From the NCBI RefSeq assembly GCF_016863175.1, contig NZ_BOOJ01000008.1, positions 204,991 through 268,990 on the forward strand: DNA of 64,000 nt. Reading direction: 5' to 3'. Position 1 is the first letter of the stretch. The number at the start of each line of letters is the position of its first letter. Positions 17,291-25,601 of the stretch are shown in pieces. The position numbers were made by a program, and so were the translations under genes. Under the pieces are notes generated by a model. That model saw nothing but the letters and a program-made list of their open reading frames with translations. It was not told the origin of the DNA and ran no database searches. Source of the stretch: Paraplanobispora siamensis. GTDB lineage: Bacteria; Actinomycetota; Actinomycetes; Streptosporangiales; Streptosporangiaceae.

Positions 17291-17983
17291 GTGACGGACT
17301 TCCCCCCGTTCCAGGAGCGCGTCCTGCAGGCCGTACTGCCCGTCTGCGAGCGGTTCGGGCTGGTGCTGGCGGGGAGTCACGCGCTGAGGAGCCACGGGCT
17401 CACCGACCGGCCGGGCCGGGACGTCGACTTCGCGACGGCGGCCGAGACGCCGCTGGCGGAGGTCGTGGACGGGGTGGCGGAAGCCGTGCGGAAGGCGGGA
17501 CTGGACGTCGAGGTGCGCGAGTCGGCGCCGCGCATGGGCTGGCTGGTCGTGACCGATCCGGTGACCGGTCAGAACGGCGGGATCGGGCTGCGGCGCGAGG
17601 CCCTGCAGCAGCAGCCGGTGTTCTTCGGCGAACTGCCCGTCATCGGACTGGACGACCTGGTCGGCCTCAAGGTCCGAGCCCTGCACGAACGCGGGCTCGC
17701 CCGCGATGTCATCGACGTCGCCGCGGTCTCGGAGCTGTACGGCTTCCGCGAGCTGGAGCGCCTGGCCCGCCTGCACAACGAGGAGTTCTCCCTCGCGGAG
17801 CTGGTGATGCGGCTGGAGTTCGTCGACCTCATCGCCGACGAGGAGTTCGAGGCCTACGGACTGGACGAGGAGCGGATCCGGGAGATCCGCCGCTTCGCCA
17901 CCGCGTGGGTGGAGGACATCAAGCTCCGGCGCGCCGACGAGGGCGACGCCGAGTACGACTCCGACGTCCCCGACCTCGACTGA
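17291..17983 (+). CDS. AbiEii/AbiGii-like nucleotidyltransferase (orphan)
   Basis: 230 aa. The nucleotidyltransferase core is LAGSHALRSHG followed by GRDVDFAT, matching the G-S plus D-x-D motif of the DNA polymerase beta superfamily as used by AbiEii toxins. A downstream DLVGLKVRALHERG...RDVIDV stretch supplies the Lys and third acidic position. AbiEii toxins usually pair with an AbiEi antitoxin upstream; none is seen. Function may be toxin, tRNA/protein nucleotidyltransferase or domesticated enzyme. CATACT at 17279-17284 lies 6 nt before the GTG, so a leaderless transcript is likely. Confidence 0.8.
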   Translation: MTDFPPFQERVLQAVLPVCERFGLVLAGSHALRSHGLTDRPGRDVDFATAAETPLAEVVDGVAEAVRKAGLDVEVRESAPRMGWLVVTDPVTGQNGGIGLRREALQQQPVFFGELPVIGLDDLVGLKVRALHERGLARDVIDVAAVSELYGFRELERLARLHNEEFSLAELVMRLEFVDLIADEEFEAYGLDEERIREIRRFATAWVEDIKLRRADEGDAEYDSDVPDLD

Positions 17984-18124
17984 TCCCACCTGCAGGTGGG
18001 GCGCGGAACGCGGTGTCAGGCGGGGGCGGACGGTCCCCCCGCCGGGTTGCGGACGGCCGAAGGGGCATGATCGCCCGGTTTCCGGGCAGATGGTGGCTCA
18101 CGATGACACGAAGGAGTGAGAACC

Positions 18125-18346
18125 GTGAGTCTCATGGAGAAGCTCAACCTGCGTGAACTGAAGGCCCGCGCCAAGCGCCGGATGGGCACCCGGACCGGCA
18201 ACCGCCGCCTGGCCGCCGAGGGCCGGACCGAGGAGGCCGAGGCGAAGCTCCTCAAGACCCAGGACGAGATCCTGGACGCCGTCGCCGAGATGCGCCGCGA
18301 GTACGGCATCCGCCGCCGCCGTCCCCTCGACGGCCGCCCGTCCTGA
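18125..18346 (+). CDS. CsbD-like small stress protein
   Basis: 73 aa from GTG 18125, chosen because AAGGAG (18111-18116) lies 8 nt upstream. The sequence is highly charged and helical, and the GTRTGNRRLAAEGRTEEAEA segment resembles the CsbD repeat (GxLTGNxxLxxEGxxxQxxG). CsbD proteins are general-stress proteins of unknown mechanism. The C-terminus is a basic RRRRP tail. No operon partner; the next gene is convergent. Confidence 0.7.
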   Translation: MSLMEKLNLRELKARAKRRMGTRTGNRRLAAEGRTEEAEAKLLKTQDEILDAVAEMRREYGIRRRRPLDGRPS

Positions 18347-18468
18347 CCCACCGGCATCCGGATCGCGCCCGTACCGACCTCTGCCGTCCCGAAGGCCGCG
18401 CCGACCCGACCGGCCGCGCCTTCGCGGAGCGGGGACGCCGCCCGGGCACCCGCGTCCGTGTCGACGCC

Positions 18469-20430
18469 CTAGACCGCTCCGCCGAGGCTGCGCAGGGCGA
18501 GGCCGAGGCCGAGCAGGACGACGACCACGGCGGTGCCGACCGGGGCCAGGGCCGACAGGCGGGCCGCCAGGCCCCGGCCCGCCGTCGTGAAGCGGTCGAG
18601 CCGCCCGGCGAGCCTGACCAGGAGCAGGCCGGTGGCCGTGAGAGTCCCGGCCATGCCGATGCCGTAGGCCAGGACGAGCGCGATCCCGAACCAGGTCCGG
18701 CCGAGCGCGATCGCGCCGAGCAGGACGATCAGCGCCGAAGGGCTCGGCACCATCCCGCCCGCTATGCCCAGGCCCACCAGCCCGCGCCGTGACTGCGCGG
18801 GCGCCGGCCCGTCGTCATGGGCCGGAGCGGGCGGGACCGGAGCCTCGGAAACCAGAGCTTCCGAGGCCAAAGCTTCCGAGGCCGGAGCGCCGGGGACCCG
18901 CTGCGCGTCCGGTGTGTCCAGGACCGCCACCCGGCCGGCCCGGCGGTTCGTGCCACCGTCTCCACGGCTGTGTCCGTGCCCATGTCCGTGCCCGTGGTCG
19001 TGCTCGTCCTCATGGTTGTGCTCGTGCCCCTGCTCGTCCTCGTCCTCGTGCTCGTGCCCGTGTCCGTGGCCATGACCGTGTCCGTGGCCGAAGGCGCCGA
19101 AGTGGCCGTGGCCGTGACCGTGGGGGAGGGACTCGCCGGTGCGGTGGGCGCGCCAGGCGGTGGACAGCAGGCGGGCGCCCACGGCGACGATGAGCAGGCC
19201 GCTGGCCAGGCCGAGCCAGGCGAGCACCGACTCCCCGGTCAGGAAGGAGAAGGCGCTCAGCAGCAGGCCCACCACCAAAACGCCCAGCGTGTGGGTGACG
19301 GTCACGGTGGCGCCGACGACCAGGGCGTCACGTGGCCGGCCGCGCCGTCCCGCCAGGTAGGCGGCCATGATGGTCTTGCCGTGGCCGGGGATGAGCGCGT
19401 GTCCGGCTCCCAGGAGCACGGCGATGCCCACCGCCAGCAGGCCGAGCGGGACCGTCAGCGACTCGGCGCCGATCAGGTCGGTGAACGCGCGGTCCAGCGC
19501 GGCGAACGCGTCCCCGATCGGCCCCGGCGGCAGCAGCGGTGACACGGCCGAGGGCGATCCGGGTCCGGTGCCGGTTCCCGTTCCGGCATCGGACCCGGCC
19601 TCGGCCGTGTCACCGGTTCCGGAACCGGCTCCCACTCCGGTCCCGGTCTCGGCCCCGGGACCGGTCTCCAGCCCGGTCCGGGGCCCGTTCCCGGGAACGC
19701 CGTTGTCCCCGGGAACGACGCTCAACCGCGCGGTGCGCTGGTCGAGCGGGCTAGTCAGCAGGTCGTCGGGGTAGCTGCGCAGCTCCCCGCTCACGCTCGT
19801 CTCCGGCACCGACGACTCCGTCAGCCGGACCCCGCCGAGGGCGACCGCGGTGGCCTCCCGCCAGCCCAGCCGGTCGTCCAGGAAGCCGTCCTCGAACTCG
19901 ACCGTCCGCGGCGGGGGAGTCGCGGCGGACAGCGAGCACGTCAGCCGGCTGGTCTCCAGGCCGCCCTGCCCCGGCGCGTAGGCGAAGTCCGATGAGACGA
20001 CCCGCCACGTCACCGCCGTGCCGTTCACGGTCAGCCGCTGCGCGGAGGCCAGCCCGGCGCAGCGGGCCGCGCCGTACGCCGACCGCTCGGCCGGTGACAC
20101 CGCGCCCGAGCGGTCGGCGTCCGCCGCGGGACGGCTCTGCAGGGTCGGCAGTTCGGCGCTGTCGATGACGGCGTGGTTGTCCACCCGGTCGGGGAAGACC
20201 CGCAGGCCGTTGTAGTGGTTGACGGTGAAGTTGCCCAGCGGGTGCGCGACGGCCGCGGTCACGGTCGTCGCGGCCGGGGCCGTCGCTGTCCCCGCCCCTG
20301 TCACGGTCACGGCTGCGGGCGCCGTCGCCGCGACGGCCGGGGCGGCCGGCAGGGCGAGCACCGCGCCCAGGGCCGCGAGACCGGCGGCGATCCAGGCGGC
20401 CATCGGGCGGGACGTCTTTCGGGGGGTCAT
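18469..20430 (-). CDS. RcnA/HupE-like nickel/cobalt family transporter with histidine-rich loop and secreted N-terminal domain
   Basis: 653 aa from ATG 20430. A signal peptide (to about residue 34) is followed by an extracytoplasmic domain with an EF-hand-like loop DADRSGAVSPAE (about residues 101-112), then a Gly/Thr-rich linker. The C-terminal transporter has the GHALIPGHGKT motif of the RcnA family, about six helices, and a cytoplasmic loop extremely rich in His-Gly and Glu-Asp (near 19000-19120). A second family motif, GGMVPSPSAL, follows. The protein probably exports or buffers a divalent metal. It is third in line after DUF4331 and TPR genes, a recurring actinobacterial grouping. Confidence 0.85.
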   Translation of the reverse strand: MTPRKTSRPMAAWIAAGLAALGAVLALPAAPAVAATAPAAVTVTGAGTATAPAATTVTAAVAHPLGNFTVNHYNGLRVFPDRVDNHAVIDSAELPTLQSRPAADADRSGAVSPAERSAYGAARCAGLASAQRLTVNGTAVTWRVVSSDFAYAPGQGGLETSRLTCSLSAATPPPRTVEFEDGFLDDRLGWREATAVALGGVRLTESSVPETSVSGELRSYPDDLLTSPLDQRTARLSVVPGDNGVPGNGPRTGLETGPGAETGTGVGAGSGTGDTAEAGSDAGTGTGTGPGSPSAVSPLLPPGPIGDAFAALDRAFTDLIGAESLTVPLGLLAVGIAVLLGAGHALIPGHGKTIMAAYLAGRRGRPRDALVVGATVTVTHTLGVLVVGLLLSAFSFLTGESVLAWLGLASGLLIVAVGARLLSTAWRAHRTGESLPHGHGHGHFGAFGHGHGHGHGHGHEHEDEDEQGHEHNHEDEHDHGHGHGHGHSRGDGGTNRRAGRVAVLDTPDAQRVPGAPASEALASEALVSEAPVPPAPAHDDGPAPAQSRRGLVGLGIAGGMVPSPSALIVLLGAIALGRTWFGIALVLAYGIGMAGTLTATGLLLVRLAGRLDRFTTAGRGLAARLSALAPVGTAVVVVLLGLGLALRSLGGAV

Positions 20431-20603
20431 GGAGAGAACCTCGGGTCGTTCCGGGAGGCCGACGGACCTCGCCGGGGCGGGCGTGGGAGGGGCCGTGAGG
20501 GCTTGGAGCGGGTGGCGGAAAGGCTGGGCGCGGGGGCGCCCACGAGAGCGGCCGGTGAGATCCGGAGGAGGCTCTACGAGAGCGGCCGGTGGGATCGGGA
20601 GGG

Positions 20604-20655
20604 TCCCGCCCCGGGCGGGTTGGGGGGAACCGGGAGAGAATCCCGCCCGGGCGGG
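20604..20655 (-). terminator. Repeated GC palindromes after the TPR gene
   Basis: CCCGCCCGGGCGGG (20642-20655) lies 2 nt beyond the TPR stop. A near copy, CCCGCCCCGGGCGGG, lies at about 20604-20619. Both can fold as tight hairpins and probably stop or stabilise transcripts of the TPR gene. No U-tract is present, as is usual in actinomycetes. Between here and 20430 a GAGAGCGGCCGGTG motif is repeated twice. Confidence 0.45.
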
Positions 20656-20657
20656 GG

Positions 20658-22073
20658 TCAGGAGAACCTGGCCAGGGCGGACAGGCGAGGGGAGAAGGCG
20701 GGATTGGCGTCGCGGGCCGCGCCGGCCGACCGGCGGGCCTGCTCCTTCATGCCGAGCGCGCGCTCGATTTCGGCGCGGTGGTGCAGCAGGAGGGCGTTTC
20801 GCCAGCCGGTGGCGGTGGCCTTCTTCGCGTACGGCAGGGCCTCGCGGCTGCGGCCGTCGCGGTGCAGGGCCCAGGCCAGGGCGTCGGCGGCCACCACGTT
20901 GGGGTTGCGGGCGTACTCGGCGCGGGCGTGTTCGACGGCCCGGGCCGGGGAGCCGTGGTCGGCCTCGTACTCCGCCCAGGTCAGATCGTCCCTGACGCCG
21001 GCCTCGGCCATCAGGCTCCGCTGCGCGCGCAGCAGCTCCCACTGTCCAGAGGGGTCGGCGCCCGAGGCCTTGAGCACCTCCGCGTACTCGACCACGTACT
21101 GGGCCAGCGGCAGCCGTCCGACCACCGTGGCGTACAGGTCGAGCGCCTCGGCCGTCCTGCCGTCGAGCGCGGCGGCCCTGGCGCTGCCGGCCAGCGCCGG
21201 GGTGAAGTCCGCAGAGGCCTGCAGCGCCATGCGGTAGCGCTCGGCGGCCCCGGCGAGGTCGCCCGCGTGCAGGTCGAGCTCGCCCAGGTAGTAGTGGCAG
21301 TAGGCGACGTCGGCGGGGGTGAAGGCGTCCTGCAGGGCGCGCTCCAGCATCCGGCGGGCCTCGGCGCGGTCGCCGCGCAGCTCGGCGGCGTAGGAGGCCC
21401 GGGTGAAGGCCGCGACGCCGGGCCGCAGCTCCATCATCCGGTCGATCGCCCGCTCGGCGTCGCCGTACCGGCCGAGCTGGGTGTAGGCGTCGGCCAGGAC
21501 GGCCTGGGCGCCGGAGCCGTAGGGGTTGACGGCGACCGAGCGCCGCGCCAGCCGTACGGCCTCGGTGAAGTCGTGGCGTCCGGCGGCGAGCGCGGCCTGG
21601 CCGGTCAGGGCGGCGAAGTTGTCCGGCTTCAGCTCGGCGGACCGGGCCAGTGCCTGCTCGGCCTTGGGGTACAGGGACGGGTCGGCGGTGAGGCGGGCCT
21701 GCTGGATGTAGGCCGCGCCCAGGCCCGCCCAGGCCTGGTCGTCCCGCGGCAGGCGGCGCAGCCGGTCGCCGAGTCCCTTGATCGCCTCCTCCACCGAGGC
21801 GGCGGAGGCGGGGAGCTCGGCGGGACCCGCGATCTGGACCGGCACGTCGGCCGAGCCGGTGCCCGGCGAGACCGGCTCCCGGGGGAACAGCGAGGCGCCC
21901 GCGGTCAGCGCCGCGGCCAGCCCCAGGACGGCGATCCCCACCTTGACGCGGGTCCGCGCGGCGGACGTCCCGCGGAGGCCGGAGCCCTCGGAGCCGTTGG
22001 AGCCTCCGGAGGCGTCGGGGACGCCGGTGCGGCCGTCTCGCGGCGGTCTCCTCTCGGGGAGGGAAGTCTTCAC
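20658..22073 (-). CDS. Membrane-anchored tetratricopeptide repeat protein
   Basis: 471 aa from GTG 22073, with AGGAGA 7 nt upstream (an in-frame ATG 30 bp earlier lacks one). A disordered Gly/Ser-rich cytoplasmic N-terminus precedes one membrane helix at about residues 45-62. The remainder is a helical array of TPR units showing the W-LG-Y-A-P spacing (for example QAWAGLGAAYIQQARL and PYGSGAQAVLADAYTQLGRY). It is a likely scaffold for the neighbouring DUF4331 protein or metal transporter outside the membrane. It is separated from DUF4331 by a strong hairpin and from the transporter by 227 bp. Confidence 0.85.
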   Translation of the reverse strand: MKTSLPERRPPRDGRTGVPDASGGSNGSEGSGLRGTSAARTRVKVGIAVLGLAAALTAGASLFPREPVSPGTGSADVPVQIAGPAELPASAASVEEAIKGLGDRLRRLPRDDQAWAGLGAAYIQQARLTADPSLYPKAEQALARSAELKPDNFAALTGQAALAAGRHDFTEAVRLARRSVAVNPYGSGAQAVLADAYTQLGRYGDAERAIDRMMELRPGVAAFTRASYAAELRGDRAEARRMLERALQDAFTPADVAYCHYYLGELDLHAGDLAGAAERYRMALQASADFTPALAGSARAAALDGRTAEALDLYATVVGRLPLAQYVVEYAEVLKASGADPSGQWELLRAQRSLMAEAGVRDDLTWAEYEADHGSPARAVEHARAEYARNPNVVAADALAWALHRDGRSREALPYAKKATATGWRNALLLHHRAEIERALGMKEQARRSAGAARDANPAFSPRLSALARFS

Positions 22074-22150
22074 GGTGATCTCTCCTGGGCGGGGCGCGGT
22101 CACGGCGGGAACGGTCTCCCGGAAGTCCGGGAAACGCGGGGAGTACGGGG

Positions 22151-22183
22151 GGTGCGGAGCCCGGACGGGCCGGGCTCCGCACC
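22151..22183 (-). terminator. Terminator hairpin between DUF4331 and TPR genes
   Basis: GGTGCGGAGCCCGG, a 5-nt loop, then CCGGGCTCCGCACC: perfect 14-bp arms starting 8 nt after the DUF4331 stop codon. It should end or attenuate transcription before the TPR gene, making DUF4331 more abundant than its downstream partners. Confidence 0.7.
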
Positions 22184-22190
22184 TGGGGGA

Positions 22191-23573
22191 TCAGTTCTGG
22201 TTCACGGCCTTGTTGCTGGGGAGCGGGATGTAGGGGAACGTCTTGCCGGTCGGCTTGTCGTTGGCGTCCACCTTGTCGCCCGCGGCCAGCGCGTCGACGA
22301 GCTTGCCGCTCTGGGCGGCACCGGCCACCACCTGCAGCGAGATGTCGACCGTGTCATCGACGAAGCGACGGCCGTTGGGGTAGCCCTGCGGGTCGCCACC
22401 GATCACGCCGAGGCGGTTGGGGTCCTTGCTGGGCGCGATGGACATGTTCAGCCGCAGCATCTCCGAGGGGCGCAGCTTGACCGCGTCCTTGTTGAGGGTC
22501 TGCGAGTTGAGGTCCGTCTTGATCGGGCCGTTGTCCTTCGCGATGCCGGTCAGGAAGATCTCGACCAGGTCGTTGCGCGGGGTCGCCGGCGCCTTGATCC
22601 CGTAGATGGCCTCCAGCAGGCGGGCCAGCTCGGGGTCGGTGACGCGGTTGACGACCGCCGGGATGCCGGCGTCCTTGTCAGGGCTGATCGAGTTGAAGGT
22701 GTCCTTCAGCCCGGCCGGCATCACGAGCTCGTTGACCAGCGGCTGTCCCAGCCGGGAGACCTGGACGAAGCCGTCGGCCCCCTTCTTGTCCACGGTGGAC
22801 CACACGCCGATGACCGGGTTGTCCTTCGAGTTGCCCTTCAGCGCGACCTCGTCCTTGGGCAGCTGGAGCGCCAGCGTGTTGACGTTGTAGCCCTTGAGGG
22901 TGTCCTGGCCGACCTCGGACAGGTCACCGCCGTACAGCAGGTCGAAGACCCGCAGGTCGAGGAAGAACGACTCGTCCGACTGCCCGGCGTAGGTCTTGCC
23001 GTCGCCCGGCAGGGTGGTGATGGCCTGCGAGCGCAGGGCGCCGTAGTCGGGGATCGAGGCGGCGCCGACGTTGCTCGGCGCCACGATCCCGTTGGACACC
23101 AGCGTCTTGGTGCCCTGCGGAGTGATCTTGAGCAACGTGTAGCGCTGCCTGAACAGCAGGTTCTCGTCGTTCAGCGAGGTGACGGGGCCGTTGTTGTAGA
23201 GGAATGTGGCGTTTCCACGCTTGTCCTCATTGCGGAACCGCCACTGGTAGGTGATGTCGGGCTTCGCGTCGCCGTTACTGTCGATCTTGATGTTGTAACG
23301 GGAATTGACGTCGAACGAGTAGAAGTTCGGTCCGCCGTTCGGCTCCTGGAACGGGATGAAATTAGCGAGGAGCGTTACGGTGTCTGTTTTGTCGGGGCTG
23401 ACGAACGCGTAGACGTCGGTGTTGTCGTTGCGCGGGTCACCTGAGATCATCGGGGCCTCGCGGTGCGAGGACGCCGTGCCGGTCGCGGGGCTGAGCAGGG
23501 CGAACGAGGAGGCGATCAACGCTCCGGACACGCCCAGTCCCAGCAGGGCGCGCCGGTTGATCCGGAGCTCCAT
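22191..23573 (-). CDS. Secreted DUF4331 protein
   Basis: 460 aa from ATG 23573 with AAAGGA 8 nt upstream. The N-terminus has a basic RINRRALLGLG start and a hydrophobic core, ending near TASSHREAP; SHREAP is the usual start of the mature DUF4331 domain. The domain fills the rest, with a DSNGDAKPD acidic loop that may bind calcium. Lower lysine bias and regular beta-strand spacing fit an extracytoplasmic beta protein. Function is not established. Gene order DUF4331-TPR-metal transporter suggests an envelope metal-handling or stress unit. Confidence 0.88.
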   Translation of the reverse strand: MELRINRRALLGLGVSGALIASSFALLSPATGTASSHREAPMISGDPRNDNTDVYAFVSPDKTDTVTLLANFIPFQEPNGGPNFYSFDVNSRYNIKIDSNGDAKPDITYQWRFRNEDKRGNATFLYNNGPVTSLNDENLLFRQRYTLLKITPQGTKTLVSNGIVAPSNVGAASIPDYGALRSQAITTLPGDGKTYAGQSDESFFLDLRVFDLLYGGDLSEVGQDTLKGYNVNTLALQLPKDEVALKGNSKDNPVIGVWSTVDKKGADGFVQVSRLGQPLVNELVMPAGLKDTFNSISPDKDAGIPAVVNRVTDPELARLLEAIYGIKAPATPRNDLVEIFLTGIAKDNGPIKTDLNSQTLNKDAVKLRPSEMLRLNMSIAPSKDPNRLGVIGGDPQGYPNGRRFVDDTVDISLQVVAGAAQSGKLVDALAAGDKVDANDKPTGKTFPYIPLPSNKAVNQN

Positions 23574-23755
23574 GTCGTAGGTCCTTTCGGCTGCCGGTCG
23601 CGGACGCGACCGGCCTCGGGATGGGGAGAGCAAGGATCCGGCCGGGTTCCTCGACGGGTTGTTCGTCGCAGGGGCGCCATCGGATTGCCGCAATTTCCCG
23701 GCCGTGAAAACCATCCGCAAATGAGTGGGAGGCGCGGGAATTCCGCCTCCCAGGG

Positions 23756-23778
23756 TCTAGACAGAACATGTGTCTAGA
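23756..23778. promoter_or_regulatory. Palindromic operator between DUF4331 and ACP genes
   Basis: TCTAGACA, a 7-bp spacer, then TGTCTAGA: perfect 8-bp arms in the 275-bp divergent region. A second inverted repeat (GGGAGGCG...CGCCTCCC) lies immediately before it at about 23728-23752. Which of the divergent genes it controls is not clear. Confidence 0.5.
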
Positions 23779-23848
23779 GGGCATAGTCCGGGGTCTGCAT
23801 GGGCGCGAGCGGATCGAATCCCGTCAAATCCCGTCAAAAGGTGGGCGA

Positions 23849-24097
23849 ATGACAAGCCTTGACTCAGCCACGTCCGTCGTCAGGTCGGCGATCGCCGAGG
23901 TGCTCAGTGTGCCGAGCGACCAGGTGAAACCCAGTGCCACCATCGCCGACCACCAGATCGACAGCCTCGAGTGGGTGGAGATCGCGGTCATCATCGAGGA
24001 GCAACTGGGCGTCCAGCTCGAACCGGCCGACTTCGCCGGCGCGCGGACCGTGGCCGACATGGCCGGCATCCTGCACGCCGCGATGGCGGCCCGGTGA
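23849..24097 (+). CDS. Acyl carrier protein
   Basis: 82 aa. The phosphopantetheine site is Ser39 in HQIDSLEWVEI, with acidic helix II and III as expected of discrete ACPs. AAAGGTG lies 7 nt before ATG 23849. It is coupled to a ketosynthase gene (4-nt overlap). No fatty acid synthase set is nearby, so it is probably a dedicated carrier for a specialised acyl chain. A 10-bp tandem duplication (ATCCCGTCAA twice, 23818-23837) sits in the leader. Confidence 0.93.
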   Translation: MTSLDSATSVVRSAIAEVLSVPSDQVKPSATIADHQIDSLEWVEIAVIIEEQLGVQLEPADFAGARTVADMAGILHAAMAAR

Positions 24098-25356
24098 CCG
24101 GGATGAGGGGCGAGGAGGGCCCGGCGGGCGGGCAGAAGGGCGTGCGCGTCGTCGTCACCGGGATCGGGGTCAAGAGCCCGGCGGGCAACACCGCCGGGGA
24201 GGTCCTGTCCACGGTGCTGGCCGGCAAGTCGACGGCCACCGCGATCCCCGGCCTGGCCGGCGGTCCCGTGCCCATCGGATGCCCGCTGGCCCCCTTCGAG
24301 CCGCTCGACTACTTCACCGGCCGTGAACTGCGCACCCTCGACCGGACCGCGCAGATCGGCCTGGCCGCCGCGATCGACGCCGTCGCCGACGCGGGCGAGC
24401 CGTCCCCTGAGGACTGCGGCGTCTACGTCGGCACCGGCGGGGGCGGGTTCGCCACGCTGGAGAACCTGATCGTGGGGCACGCCCTCGGCAGGGAGAAGGT
24501 GCCGGTGCACGCCGTACCGGCGCTGATGTCCAGCTCCACGGCCGCGCGCATCGCCATCCGGTACGGCTACCGCGGGCCGTGCCTGACCTTCAACACGGCC
24601 TGCGCGAGCGGGGCCACCGCGATCGGCGAGGCGCTGCGCGCGATCCGTTCGGGCACGGTCGGCTCGGCCGTGGCCGGCGGCCTGGACGCGCTGCTGTCCC
24701 CGCTGGTCATGGAGGCCTTCGCCAAGGTGGGCGCGCTCTCGGAACGGCTGGACGCGCCCGCGGAGGCCTCGCGCCCCTTCGACGAGAAGCGTGACGGCTT
24801 CGTCATGGGCGAGGGCGCGGCCTTCCTCGTCCTGGAGCGCTCCGATCTGGCCGAGGCGCGCGGCGCCCGCGTCTACGGGGAGGTGAGCGGCTACGCGGCC
24901 AACTGCGACGCCAACCACATCGTCGCGCCGCTGCGGGACGGCTCCGTCGCGGCCGACTGCATGCGCGCGGCGCTGGCCGACGCCGGGCTGTCGCCGGAGG
25001 ACGTCGGCCACGTCAACGCGCACGGCACCTCCACCCCGCACAACGACGACGCCGAGGCGCTCGCCCTGCGCGACCTCTTCGGCGGGGCCTCCGGCGGGCG
25101 CACGCCCCCGGTGACCTCCACCAAGGGCGTCAGCGGCCACCTGGTCGGCGGGGCGGGGGCGTTCGAGGCGGTGGTGGGCCTGCTCTCGGCCCGGGAGGGT
25201 CTGGTCCCGCCGACGGCCAACTTCACCTCGGGCCCGGCCACGGAGATGATCGACCTCGTCCACGGGGCGCCGCGCCGGATCCCGGCGGGTCCGGTGCTGT
25301 CCAACTCCTTCGGCTTCGGCGGCAGCAACGCCTGCCTGATCCTGACCCCCGCCTAG
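24094..25356 (+). CDS. Beta-ketoacyl-ACP synthase (KAS II/FabF-like)
   Basis: 420 aa from GTG 24094, which overlaps the ACP stop (GTGA); ATG 24103 is an alternative. The catalytic Cys is in FNTACASGATA, the two histidines in NAHGTSTPHND and KGVSGHLVGGAG, and the Lys before the latter is conserved. It is a complete, probably active condensing enzyme of the FabF class, not a chain length factor. It is paired only with the ACP; no ketoreductase, dehydratase or acyltransferase adjoins. Product unknown. Confidence 0.93.
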   Translation: MTGMRGEEGPAGGQKGVRVVVTGIGVKSPAGNTAGEVLSTVLAGKSTATAIPGLAGGPVPIGCPLAPFEPLDYFTGRELRTLDRTAQIGLAAAIDAVADAGEPSPEDCGVYVGTGGGGFATLENLIVGHALGREKVPVHAVPALMSSSTAARIAIRYGYRGPCLTFNTACASGATAIGEALRAIRSGTVGSAVAGGLDALLSPLVMEAFAKVGALSERLDAPAEASRPFDEKRDGFVMGEGAAFLVLERSDLAEARGARVYGEVSGYAANCDANHIVAPLRDGSVAADCMRAALADAGLSPEDVGHVNAHGTSTPHNDDAEALALRDLFGGASGGRTPPVTSTKGVSGHLVGGAGAFEAVVGLLSAREGLVPPTANFTSGPATEMIDLVHGAPRRIPAGPVLSNSFGFGGSNACLILTPA

Positions 25357-25509
25357 CCCTCTCTCTGTTCCTTCTCTGTCCGCTCCTTCACGGCTGCGCC
25401 CCCGAAGCGCCGGCCGCCGCACCCCTCCGCGCGCGGTCCGGCGCTTCTCGCCGTTCCCCCTCCCGCCGCATCGCCGCCCCTCGGCGCCATCCCCCTCGCC
25501 GGAGTGTAA

Positions 25510-25552
25510 GTCAACGTAAGTTGACACGATCATGAAGTCAACTTATGTTGAC
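25510..25552 (+). promoter_or_regulatory. Promoter with twin operators for ABC exporter
   Basis: GTCAACGTAAGTTGAC (25510-25525) and GTCAACTTATGTTGAC (25537-25552) are perfect dyads with 6-bp arms, centres 27 bp apart. Between them TTGACA (25521-25526), a 17-bp spacer and TATGTT (25544-25549) form a near-consensus promoter. A repressor bound at either dyad would cover the -35 or the -10. MarR-like or TetR-like proteins bind such sites; no such gene is adjacent. Confidence 0.75.
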
Positions 25553-25601
25553 AAGGTCGACTTTGGTCTACGAAAACGGGCGAAACGCTCGGGGAGAAGG
25601 C

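Noticed and set aside
18950..19120. Dense GTG/CAT-rich repeats as possible CRISPR or satellite repeat
   Set aside because: They encode the His-Gly and Glu-Asp loop of the metal transporter; there are no spacers.
18469..22182. A single 1237-residue reading frame spanning two genes on the minus strand
   Set aside because: Only the part from ATG 20430 encodes a coherent protein (signal peptide, transporter). The upstream part is an Arg/Gly/Pro-rich out-of-frame reading of the TPR gene.
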